Positions 42,933-53,139 of a DNA stretch of 64,000 bases are shown here, in pieces. Position 1 is the first letter of the stretch. Each line of letters starts with the position of its first letter. The notes beneath the pieces were generated by a model. It saw only the letters and a list, made by a program, of their open reading frames with translations, was not told the DNA's origin and did not search any database. The stretch is from the NCBI GenBank assembly GCA_012959785.1, contig DUCM01000014.1, positions 234,395-298,394 of the forward strand, in the 5' to 3' direction. Source of the DNA: Planctomycetota bacterium (GTDB lineage: Bacteria; Planctomycetota; UBA1135; GCA-002686595). A program made the translations under genes and the position numbers.

Positions 42933-43505
42933 ATGAAGATCAAGCAATCACTCTGGGCCGCTTCGTTGCTCGCGCTCTGCGCGGTGGGCCTGGCCTGGCA
43001 GAGCGAAGGCGCTCCCGGTGAGGACGACACAACTGCGCGCCGCCCGGTCACGGTGATCGCCGTGAGGCATGCAGAGAAAGGCGCCGACGACCCTCATGAC
43101 CCGGGGCTGACCGAGGAAGGCTCCCGGCGCGCTACCGCTCTCGCCAGGCTCCTCGCACACGCAGGCGTGACTCATGTGTACTCGACGACCTATCGTCGCA
43201 CCCAGGCCACTGTAGCTCCGCTCGCGACGAGCCTCGAGCTCGCGGTCGCGGGCTACGACCCCCAGGACCTAAGCGGGCTCGCGAAACAATTGAGAGCGCT
43301 GCCCCCGGGCTCGGTCGCGGTGGTCGCGGGACACTCGAACACCACACCCAGCCTCATCGGGGCGCTCGGCGGCGAGATCCGTGGACTGACCACTGCGCGC
43401 CGTGGCCCGTTCTTGGGAGATGATGAGTACAACCGCCTCTTCCTCGTCACCCTGCCCGAGGCTGCGGGAGCGGTGAACTGCATGGAGCTCCGCTACGGCG
43501 AGTGA
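42933..43505 (+). CDS. exported histidine phosphatase family protein
   Basis: A 190-residue protein with a signal peptide (LWAASLLALCAVGLAWQ). The catalytic His is in AVRHAEKG (RHxxK-type, phosphoglycerate-mutase clan). LTEEGSRRATALARLL and VYSTTYRRTQATVAPL are family-typical, and the second His is in VAGHSNTTPSLIGALGG. SixA-like and other short histidine phosphatases are close. It lies alone between two copies of a direct repeat (42566-42675 and 43597-43702). Confidence 0.85.
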   Translation: MKIKQSLWAASLLALCAVGLAWQSEGAPGEDDTTARRPVTVIAVRHAEKGADDPHDPGLTEEGSRRATALARLLAHAGVTHVYSTTYRRTQATVAPLATSLELAVAGYDPQDLSGLAKQLRALPPGSVAVVAGHSNTTPSLIGALGGEIRGLTTARRGPFLGDDEYNRLFLVTLPEAAGAVNCMELRYGE

Positions 43506-43596
43506 AGACCGATAACCGAAGCCAGACTCCCAAGAGATGATCGAAGATGTCGCGCGTTCGGACTGGCCTCAATCATCCCGTGGCCGAAGAGACCCG

Positions 43597-43702
43597 GGGC
43601 TTCAACATGTCCAACGGCTATGAGCTCACCTGGCTGCCGTAGGCTTTCCTGACAGCAGCGCGATGAAAGAATGAGGGCGGGACCTCACGAAGCCCCAGGC
43701 TC
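43597..43702 (+). repeat. direct repeat copy 2, with a 15-codon gene remnant
   Basis: Copy 2 of the repeat at 42566-42675. It still reads GFNMSNGYELTWLP followed by TAG (43640-43642), the C-terminus of the module in the gene at 41556, but the rest of that gene is missing upstream. The hairpin below it has decayed. The offset between copies is 1031 bp. It looks like the remnant of a duplicated gene. Confidence 0.7.
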
Positions 43703-43798
43703 AATGACTGTCCTGAGGATGGCGGTTTTTTCCAAAAGGCGCAGCAGGTCCTTAGGTGTCCATCGAACAGAGTGATCCCTCTGCGTACAATGCGACCC

Positions 43799-45232
43799 AT
43801 GGTGAAGAACAAATTGTGGGTTGTGGTCGCACTCTTTTGCGCAGGGTGCATGAGTCCCTCGGCGGAAACTCGCAGCGCGTCCCCAAACATTGTGGTGATC
43901 TTCGTCGATGACCTCGGCTGGGGTGATATTGGTGTGCAGGGCGCCTTGGGATACGCCACACCACACATCGACAGCCTGGCTGCCGATGGGCTACGGTTGA
44001 CGGATTTCTACGCCGCCCAACCGGTGTGTTCGGCATCACGCGCGGCTTTGCTAACCGGATGCTATCCCAACCGCATCGGCATCCATGGTGCCCTCGGCCC
44101 TGCGGGAAACCACGGCATCGCTGATGGCGAGGTGACACTCGCCGAGCTGTGTCGTTCCGAGGGCTATGCCACGGCGATTTTCGGCAAGTGGCACCTCGGC
44201 CACTTGCCGCGTTTTTTGCCCACGCGCCACGGCTTTGACGAGTTCTACGGGATCCCGTACTCCAACGACATGTGGCCCTACCACCCCGAGAGCCCCAAGG
44301 CCTGGCCCGATTTGCCGACCCTGGAGGGCGAGGGATTGGTAGGAGCCAACACTGACCAGCGGCGTTTCACCGGGGATTTCACCCGCCGCGCCGTGGACTT
44401 CATCGAGCGCAACGCCTTGGAGTCCTTCTTCCTTCTTTTGGCCCACCCCATGCCCCATGTGCCGCTATTTGCCTCGGCAGACTTTGAGGGTCGCACCACA
44501 CGCGGTCTCTTTGGAGATGTGATCGAAGAGATCGACTGGAGCGTGGGGCAAGTCTTGGCCGTTCTGGATCGTTTGGGGATCGCCGACGAAACGCTGGTGA
44601 TATTTGCTTCGGACAATGGCCCCTGGCTTTCCTACGGCGATCACGCTGGCAGCACCGGGCCCTTGCGTGAGGGCAAGGGCACGACCTTCGAAGGCGGCGT
44701 GCGCGTGCCGTGTTTGATGCGTTTTCCAGGGCGAATTCCCGCGGGCAGCGTGTGCTCGGAACCGGTCATGGCAATTGATGTTTTTCCCACTGTGGCGCGC
44801 TTGATCGGTGCTCCTTTGCCGGACCATGCCATCGACGGTTTGGATATTTGGAGCCTGCTCAGCGATCCCTCTCGGGCCACTTCGCCCCACGAGGCGTTGT
44901 TCTTCTACTATCACAAGAACCACCTCGAAGCCCTGCGTGCTGGACGCTGGAAGTTGCACTTGCCCCACAGCTATCGAACCATGGAGGGCCGAGAGCTCGG
45001 CAGCGGTGGGACTCCGGGTAAGTACAACTACCAGGCCCGCGTGGGGCTCGAGTTGTACGACCTCGAGAATGATGTGGGGGAAAGTCGCGACCTCGCCGCC
45101 AGCCGCCCTGAAAAAGTGGCTGAGTTGCTTGACCTTGTCGAAGCGCAGCGCGCTCGCCTTGGCGATGCCTTGACGAAAACAGCCGGCGACCCGTTTGAAT
45201 TGCGCGCTGCCGGCCGAGTTGAGGAGCTCTAA
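43799..45232 (+). CDS. exported sulfatase (arylsulfatase A type)
   Basis: A 477-residue lipoprotein-like enzyme (signal MVKNKLWVVVALFCAGC, Cys at the expected site). The formylglycine site is PVCSASRAALLTG (C-x-S-x-R, Cys77), which requires an FGE or AtsB-type maturase. The metal site is visible as VIFVDDLGWGD and FASDNGPW. FGKWHLGH and YCxNR-like segments (CYPNRIGIHGAL) are also conserved. It releases sulfate from a sulfated sugar or ester. Many planctomycete genomes carry dozens of these. GTG 43772 and ATG 43790 are alternative starts, 27 and 9 nt upstream. No FGE gene is visible nearby. Confidence 0.9.
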   Translation: MVKNKLWVVVALFCAGCMSPSAETRSASPNIVVIFVDDLGWGDIGVQGALGYATPHIDSLAADGLRLTDFYAAQPVCSASRAALLTGCYPNRIGIHGALGPAGNHGIADGEVTLAELCRSEGYATAIFGKWHLGHLPRFLPTRHGFDEFYGIPYSNDMWPYHPESPKAWPDLPTLEGEGLVGANTDQRRFTGDFTRRAVDFIERNALESFFLLLAHPMPHVPLFASADFEGRTTRGLFGDVIEEIDWSVGQVLAVLDRLGIADETLVIFASDNGPWLSYGDHAGSTGPLREGKGTTFEGGVRVPCLMRFPGRIPAGSVCSEPVMAIDVFPTVARLIGAPLPDHAIDGLDIWSLLSDPSRATSPHEALFFYYHKNHLEALRAGRWKLHLPHSYRTMEGRELGSGGTPGKYNYQARVGLELYDLENDVGESRDLAASRPEKVAELLDLVEAQRARLGDALTKTAGDPFELRAAGRVEEL

Positions 45233-45260
45233 CTGGATTGGAAGAGCCTGACGCTTTCCG

Positions 45261-45929
45261 CTACGCTTCCCGCGCGCGGCGGTGCAGGATGTTGTTTTCG
45301 AGGTGGATGTGTTCGTGCAGAGCTCGCTCGAGGTCTTCAAGAGCAACCCACAGGGCGCGCCAAGTGTTGCAGGCGCCTTCGGGGACATTGAAGTCTCCCG
45401 TGAGCTGACGCACTTCCCGCAAGAGTCCGCCGAGGGATTCGTGCTCCATCTCCATCACATGGATTGGTCCCATGGCCATGGCGCCCTGGCCAGTCTTGAT
45501 CATGGGGAAGAGGATCTGTTCTTCCTTGGGCAGGTGTTGGTCGATGTCGCTCTTGATCTCGAGCACCGTCTTCAGCAGGTTGTCGAAGCGCTTCTGGTCC
45601 TTGTCGCCATGGACACGGTGGACCTTGCGCATCATCTCCTCAATGCGCGGCAGTTCTTCCTTTAGGGGCTCATGGTAGGTAACCAGGATGTGATCGATGA
45701 GGTCTGCGAGAGGCTCCTCATCCCAGCGTTTCGGCTCGGTATCAGCAGCATTGATTTCCTCTTCGAGTTCGTAGAGCACAAGGCTCACATCGACTCCTTG
45801 CGCGCCGCATGCTTTTGCCAGAGGCAGCCCGCCTCCGCAGCAGAAGTCGATTCCGTGGCGCGCGAAAACGCGGGTGGCGAGGGGATGTAGGGTGGCGACG
45901 CTTCCGACGGTTGATTCGGCGTTGAACAT
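45261..45929 (-). CDS. ric: iron-sulfur cluster repair di-iron protein (Ric/YtfE/ScdA)
   Basis: A 222-residue protein that repairs iron-sulfur centres damaged by nitric oxide or oxidants. The N-terminal ScdA domain has VFARHGIDFCCGGGLPLAKAC, and the C-terminal hemerythrin-like four-helix part carries the His/Glu iron ligands in DHILVTYHE, HRVHGD, HLPKEEQILFP, MEMEHESLGG and HEHIHLENNILH. It lies alone, with two 11-bp palindromes (GTACCTGGTAC) in its 118-bp upstream spacer, which could bind a redox- or NO-sensing regulator (inference). No Fnr/NsrR-type site is otherwise obvious. Confidence 0.92.
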   Translation of the reverse strand: MFNAESTVGSVATLHPLATRVFARHGIDFCCGGGLPLAKACGAQGVDVSLVLYELEEEINAADTEPKRWDEEPLADLIDHILVTYHEPLKEELPRIEEMMRKVHRVHGDKDQKRFDNLLKTVLEIKSDIDQHLPKEEQILFPMIKTGQGAMAMGPIHVMEMEHESLGGLLREVRQLTGDFNVPEGACNTWRALWVALEDLERALHEHIHLENNILHRRAREA

Positions 45930-45987
45930 GATGAGTCAGGCAGGCTTGGAAGGTTCGTGAGGAGGTGCAAGGAGGGTGAGTTGTAGA

Positions 45988-46026
45988 GTACCTGGTACCG
46001 CAAAGCAGCGGCAGAGTACCTGGTAC
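45988..46026. promoter_or_regulatory. two perfect 11-bp palindromes GTACCTGGTAC upstream of ric
   Basis: Copies at 45988-45998 and 46016-46026, 28 bp apart, each a perfect palindrome around one base. A third, the same palindrome on the other strand (GTACCAGGTAC), is at 62211-62221. Likely operator for a dimeric regulator of ric. Confidence 0.45.
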
Positions 46027-46047
46027 GCTACACGGGTACGCTACACG
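46022..46047. repeat. 13-bp tandem duplication
   Basis: GGTACGCTACACG occurs twice head to tail (46022-46034 and 46035-46047) immediately next to the stop codon of the HMW1C-like gene. The duplication overlaps the second palindrome and may reflect slippage. Confidence 0.7.
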
Positions 46048-47958
46048 CTACAACTGCACCGCCGCTGCAGGCTGGGGGGTGGTGCGGGGACCTTGCTGGA
46101 GCATCCAGAGGACGGCGGCGTCGAAGTGGGCGCTGGCGTGGGGGTCGGCGAGGGCTTCAAGGACGGCTTTTCGGTCTGCCAGGCGGTCGCGGAGGTCGAG
46201 GCGCAGGCCGGGGTCGGTCAGGATGCGGGTGGCTGCGGCGATGTACTCGGGCCAGGAGTGGCAGATCAGGAAGTCAGGCAGGCCGAGGCGGCGCAGGATC
46301 GCGGCGCCAAAGCGGTTGCGGGCCTGGCCGCCCTCAAGAGTCACGAAAGGACAGCCCGAGGCGACCACTTCGATCAGCGTGTTGAAGCCACCAAAAGGAT
46401 AGGAATCGAGGTAGAGGTCCGCGTCTGCAAGCTGGTCAATCAAGTGATTTCGGTCCACCGACGGATGCAGGCTGACCTGGGGGTGCGGAAGATGCTTGGC
46501 GAGGTGGGGGAGGTGCAACTCGGCCGCGCGTACGCTCATGGCGGGAAAGATGTCGAGGGTCCCCGAGGGACAGCCGCCAAGCACGGCATTCCAGGCGCTC
46601 AGGAGATCGGGGCCCAATTTGCGGATGCCCGCGGCGCTCACCACTCGCAAGAGGGGGTCGTCGAGGGGGCGCGTGCGGGGGTTGCGCGGCGCGGGGGGCT
46701 CGCTGCATGACACGCCCAACCCCGGAATCAAGACCACCTGTTCGCTGTATGCGTCCTCGCAACCCGCAGGCTCGACCTCCGCACCAGCGACAAAGTAGTC
46801 CACAGATTCCAAACCGCTCGTCGCGGGATAACCGTAACCGGTGGCCTGCACCCGCGCCAGGCGTTGCATGGCCAACCAGGCGCTGGAGTTCGAAGGTGTT
46901 ATCTCAGGGAAGAAGGCAAACTCCGCCTGGCGCGCAGAGAGGGCCGCAGCCAGGGTGCCGAGCTCGATGAGTTGATGGGTCCCACCCGGCAGCTCGAACT
47001 CGATGTTGCGCCAACCAGACGCCGTGGGGCCGCGCTCCTTCGAGCCCCTCTCGCGGATGACCAGGGCTGTGGTCCCGAGATCTCGCTGGCCCTCGAGGAG
47101 CGGCGCGAGGCAGCGGTGCGAAACATGCCCCTCGCGCCAGTTTGGCGCCACCAATAGCCGAGTACCCTTGGGCAGGGCGGCGAAGAGAGCATCATCACGC
47201 GGCGCGAGGGTCGCGAGGCGCGCGAAGAGAGCGGCCATGGCCTTACCTTGCACGGCAACGGCGATGCGCTTCGCATCGAGGTCCGCGCGATAGGCGGCGT
47301 CGTAGGCGCTTTCCATTTCGAGAGGGCTCGCTGCGCGCTGCACGCCCGAGCATTCAGCACGGCTCAACCACTCGTCCAGGCCCGTGCGTTGATGGACGGC
47401 CGCCTCGTGTGAGGTGAAACGGCCGGGACTGCATGAGTAGGTGGTCACCAACCACGAAGAGAGGAAGGGCCAGAGGGGTTTTTCCAACACATCGAACACA
47501 GCACCAACGGCGATGGCGCGAGAGCCGTCGTTGACCACGCAGTAACGCCCCAGAGACCGGGCCTGTTCTGCGAGGTCGAGGCGTTCGAGCTGCTCGGCTT
47601 CGAGCACTTCATCATTCGTGTCGGGCAAGGCCGAACCCGTGGTTCGCAACCAGCGCGCATTGGCGCTCCACAATCCTGAAGTGAAAACACCCACATCGGC
47701 GGGCAGCAGCAGTCGGCGCCAGATATCGCAATCCGCTCCCTCTGCCAAGATGAACCCACGCAGGGCGGCGTCGAGGGCTTCGTGGACCTGACGGCGCACG
47801 AAGAGCCCCTCTTCATCGAGACCATCCGTCAAGCTCTTGGGATCGAACTCGAAGAGTTCGCCGCAGAGGGACTCAATGCGCGCCGCATCCTTTCGGGCCA
47901 GGGCACCGTACAGGGCCGCCGACAATTCCAGCTCGGGGTGTAGCTTACTGGTGTGCAT
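46048..47958 (-). CDS. HMW1C/OGT-like cytoplasmic glycosyltransferase (GT41-type)
   Basis: A 636-residue GT-B protein without signal or membrane segment. The C-terminal half has the GT41 nucleotide-sugar region: ADLYLDSYPFGGFNTLIEVV, then VTLEGGQARNRFGAAILRRLGLPDFLI, close to HMW1C N-glycosyltransferase (LFVDSFPFGN ... FRRLGLP), with GYPATSGLESVDYFVAGAEVE as in its middle domain. HMW1C adds glucose or other hexoses to Asn in adhesins in the cytoplasm. The N-terminal half (residues about 1-250) is a helical domain replacing the TPRs of OGT. ATG 47958 (MHTSKLHPELELSAALYGAL) is preferred over the in-frame start at 48030. No adhesin gene sits next to it; the M1 aminopeptidase is divergent. Confidence 0.75.
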   Translation of the reverse strand: MHTSKLHPELELSAALYGALARKDAARIESLCGELFEFDPKSLTDGLDEEGLFVRRQVHEALDAALRGFILAEGADCDIWRRLLLPADVGVFTSGLWSANARWLRTTGSALPDTNDEVLEAEQLERLDLAEQARSLGRYCVVNDGSRAIAVGAVFDVLEKPLWPFLSSWLVTTYSCSPGRFTSHEAAVHQRTGLDEWLSRAECSGVQRAASPLEMESAYDAAYRADLDAKRIAVAVQGKAMAALFARLATLAPRDDALFAALPKGTRLLVAPNWREGHVSHRCLAPLLEGQRDLGTTALVIRERGSKERGPTASGWRNIEFELPGGTHQLIELGTLAAALSARQAEFAFFPEITPSNSSAWLAMQRLARVQATGYGYPATSGLESVDYFVAGAEVEPAGCEDAYSEQVVLIPGLGVSCSEPPAPRNPRTRPLDDPLLRVVSAAGIRKLGPDLLSAWNAVLGGCPSGTLDIFPAMSVRAAELHLPHLAKHLPHPQVSLHPSVDRNHLIDQLADADLYLDSYPFGGFNTLIEVVASGCPFVTLEGGQARNRFGAAILRRLGLPDFLICHSWPEYIAAATRILTDPGLRLDLRDRLADRKAVLEALADPHASAHFDAAVLWMLQQGPRTTPQPAAAVQL

Positions 47959-48122
47959 GAGCGGGGTGCATGGGAAGAGGAGCGGCGTGGGCTCGCAGGG
48001 GCCGCGTTCCGGTGTCTTGTTTCGAGCCAAGTCTTTTATCGAACCGAGCCTTGTATCGAGTCAGAGGCAAAAAAAGATTCACACTCAACTTGCTCCGAGC
48101 CCATTTCTTGGAAGGCGCGCTC

Positions 48123-49841
48123 ATGGGTCTTCGCCGTTGGCTACGATCTAAGGCCATGACCACCCTCCTCGTCTCCTTGCTTTTGGCCTGCCCCATCCAG
48201 GGTACGGACGCGCCCGAGCTCACCTCAGGACGCATTCCCGGCCCCGAACAGACCTGTTTCGATGTGACTCGCTATGAACTCGATATCCGGGTCATGCCTG
48301 ATCGCAAGGCCATCCGGGGAGAGGTGCGCATGGATGCCGTGTTGCTCGCTGCTAGCGATGAGTTGCTGCTCGATCTCGATCAGCAGCTCCAGGTCGAGAG
48401 CGTGGCTCTCCGCCGCGGACAAGCAGGCGCAAAGGCTGCCGTTCTTCCCCTGTCTTTTAGCCACTCAGAGGGTCAAATTCGCATGGAAGTCGGCGCAGCG
48501 TTTTCCTCCGAGGGCTTTGCTATAGCCGTGGGCGACTGCTTTCAGATCGTAACCCGCTACGCCGGCAAGCCGCGCATCGCTCCCCGCGCGCCCTGGGACG
48601 GTGGCTTTCAATGGAGTCAGACCGCAAGCGGCGCGCCCTGGATAGCAACCTCGAATCAGATGCAGGGCGCCGATCTGTGGTGGCCGTGCAAGGACCAGCC
48701 CAATGACGAGGCCGACGGTGCTCTGATCCGTGTCACGGTTCCTAAGGGACTCTTCTGCGCCAGCAACGGCGCTCTGCGGGGCAAAAGCTCCAACCCTGAT
48801 GGTTGGACTACCTTTGAATGGGAAGTCACCACGCCCATCAACACCTACGGTATCGCCCTCAACATCGCGCCCTACGAGGAAATCAGCACCGTCTTTGAAA
48901 GCTCGAACGGCGATCGGTTTCCCGTGAGCTACTGGGTCCTTCCTGAACATCTCGACCAGGGCCAGATTCTATTCGCGGACCTCTTGCTCCAATTGCGTTG
49001 GTTCGAAGGCGTCTTCGGACCCTATCCGTTCCGCGCCGACAAGTGCGGCCTGGTGGAGACCCCGCACCTCGGCATGGAGCACCAATCGATCACGGCCTAC
49101 GGGAGCGACTACAGCGGCAATCCTTGGGGCGAGGATCAGGGCTTTGACTTTCTTCTTCATCACGAACTTTCCCACGAGTGGTGGGCCAACCTGGTCACTT
49201 GCCGCAACTGGAAGGACTTCTGGATCCATGAGGGCTTCGCCACCTACGCCCAGTCGCTCTACACCGAAGAGTTGCGCGGCCCTGCTGCCTACCGGAGGCG
49301 CATGGGGGAATTGCGCGCCCTGATCTTGAACCGCGCACCCCTGGCTGCTCGCGAGCCCCAGAGCTCTGCCGCCGTCTATTTCGGCGAAACCGGGGCCGAC
49401 ATTTACAACAAGGGTGCCTGGGTCTTGCACAGCTTGCGCTGGCTGGCCGGCGATGAAGCCTTCTTCCGCGCCCTGCGGCGCATGGCCTATCCCGATGCAG
49501 CTCTCGAGGCGACCCGCGACGGCAGCGCCTGCCGCTTCACGGACTCGTCTGAGATCCAGGCCCTCGCGGAAGAGCACACGGGGCTCGAACTCGATTGGTT
49601 CTTCGAGGTCTACCTGTACCAGGCGAGCTTACCGCAGCTTGTCACCAGACTCGAAGAGGACAAGTTGCACCTCGCCTGGGAGCTGCCCCCTGGAGTCGAC
49701 TTTCCCATGCCCGTGGAAGTTGAGATTGACGGTGAAGTTCAGCGTGTGGAAATGCCGGAGGGCGAGGCCACCGTCGATGTCAAGGGCTCCTTTCTGATCG
49801 AGATCGATCCCAGGGGCTGGCTCTTGATGTCCCCTCTCTAA
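48123..49841 (+). CDS. exported M1-family zinc aminopeptidase
   Basis: A 572-residue secreted peptidase. A signal peptide (MTTLLVSLLLACPIQG) follows an RNA-favourable start ATG 48123 with GGAAGG 7 nt upstream. The M1 active site is HHELSHEWWANLV plus FWIHEGFATYAQSL (HExxH-x18-E), with the substrate motif GMEHQSI in place of the usual GAMEN, as in Bacteroidetes-like M1 enzymes. NKGAWVLHSLRWLAG and a C-terminal beta domain follow. It would release N-terminal amino acids from peptides in the periplasm. It shares a 164-bp upstream spacer with the HMW1C-like gene. Confidence 0.9.
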   Translation: MGLRRWLRSKAMTTLLVSLLLACPIQGTDAPELTSGRIPGPEQTCFDVTRYELDIRVMPDRKAIRGEVRMDAVLLAASDELLLDLDQQLQVESVALRRGQAGAKAAVLPLSFSHSEGQIRMEVGAAFSSEGFAIAVGDCFQIVTRYAGKPRIAPRAPWDGGFQWSQTASGAPWIATSNQMQGADLWWPCKDQPNDEADGALIRVTVPKGLFCASNGALRGKSSNPDGWTTFEWEVTTPINTYGIALNIAPYEEISTVFESSNGDRFPVSYWVLPEHLDQGQILFADLLLQLRWFEGVFGPYPFRADKCGLVETPHLGMEHQSITAYGSDYSGNPWGEDQGFDFLLHHELSHEWWANLVTCRNWKDFWIHEGFATYAQSLYTEELRGPAAYRRRMGELRALILNRAPLAAREPQSSAAVYFGETGADIYNKGAWVLHSLRWLAGDEAFFRALRRMAYPDAALEATRDGSACRFTDSSEIQALAEEHTGLELDWFFEVYLYQASLPQLVTRLEEDKLHLAWELPPGVDFPMPVEVEIDGEVQRVEMPEGEATVDVKGSFLIEIDPRGWLLMSPL

Positions 49842-49888
49842 GGCGGAAGTGTTGGCTCAATACAGAGTCATCTTGTCGGAGTCTTTAG

Positions 49889-49978
49889 TCTAGAAGCGTC
49901 AAGCCCCGGGAGCTCTCCAAACTCGCCGAGACCTTGCACCAAGAGGCCGGTAGATTCGTGACCGTGATGCGCAACTAG
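49889..49978 (+). pseudogene. short coding remnant, possibly a chemoreceptor C-terminus
   Basis: A 29-codon frame between TAG 49886 and TAG 49976 reads PRELSKLAETLHQEAGRFVT, which is the helical ending seen in many methyl-accepting chemotaxis proteins. No start codon with an RBS is visible. The assignment is weak: it could be chance. Confidence 0.2.
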
Positions 49979-49981
49979 CAG

Positions 49982-50979
49982 CTACTCGCAGCCGCTTTTT
50001 GGGAAACCCCGGAAGGCGGCTGTGATTCTATCTGCGGCGGTCTCGGGAGGGAGCTTGCCCTCGCGCACCTTTCCCTCGAGCTCATCGCCGAGCATCTTGA
50101 CAGCCTCGTCGGTGCGCAACATTCGCAGGAGACCGTCTTCGACCAGCTGCCACATCCAGGTGCAGCGCCGTTCTCGTCGGCGTTCGTCGAGTTCACCACT
50201 GGCGGCCAGAGCACACCCGTGATCTTCGACGAGGGCCCACAGCTCATCAAGGCCAGTGCCTTCGAGAGCGCTGACGCAAAGTGCCCGGGGTTTCCAGGCG
50301 CCGCTCTTGGGCAGCAGGAGCTGCAAGCTGCCCTCGTACTGAGCCCGAGCCACTTCGGCGGCGGATCGGTTTTCGCCGTCAGCCTTGTTGATCGCCAAGC
50401 CGTCGGCCAACTCGAGAATACCGCGCTTGATGCCTTGCAGTTCGTCGCCGGCACCCGCGAGCATCAGCACTAGAAAGAAGTCCACTAGGCCTTCCACCAA
50501 GGTCTCGGACTGACCGACGCCGACAGTTTCGATCAAGATCACATCAAAGCCAGCTGCCTCCACGAGTTGCATGGCGGCGTGGGTTTGGCGCGCCACACCA
50601 CCGAGGGCGCCCGAGGCTGGCGAAGGTCGCACGAAGGCGCGCTCGTCACGGGCCAGTTGGGTCATGCGCGTCTTGTCCGCCATGATCGAGCCACCCGAGC
50701 GCCCGCTGCTAGGATCCACAGCCAAGACGGCCACGCGCTTGCCGCGGCTGACGAGCCGCATGCCCAGAGCTTCGATGAGGGTGCTCTTGCCCGCTCCGGG
50801 CACACCGCTGATGCCCACTGAAACGGCGCGCTCTTTTTGTTTGGGCAGCGCGGCTAGGAGTGCGCTCGAGTGGGCGCGCTTCTCAGGCGCTTCGCTTTCG
50901 ATTAGGGTGATGGCCTGGCCCAAGGCCACGCGGTCGCCTGCTTGCACCTGTTGCAGGAGATATTCGAGCGAGGTTGCGT

Positions 50980-50983
<4 letters not shown>
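49982..50983 (-). CDS. meaB: methylmalonyl-CoA mutase-associated GTPase MeaB
   Basis: A 333-residue G3E-type GTPase that loads and protects the B12 cofactor of methylmalonyl-CoA mutase. The P-loop is [18 protein letters not shown]; Mg/switch regions include [21 protein letters not shown] and the ETVGVGQSE stretch typical of MeaB/ArgK; NKAD is the guanine-specificity motif. The 3' end carries the helical dimerisation arm. Its start overlaps the mutB gene by 4 nt, so the three genes mutA, mutB and meaB form an operon. Confidence 0.94.

Positions 50984-53135
<2,152 letters not shown>

Positions 53136-53139
<4 letters not shown>

Noticed and set aside
43547..43642. 31-codon frame containing the gene remnant as a real small gene
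   Set aside because: It has no RBS, and its end is identical in kind to the neighbouring gene's C-terminus, so it is explained by the repeat.
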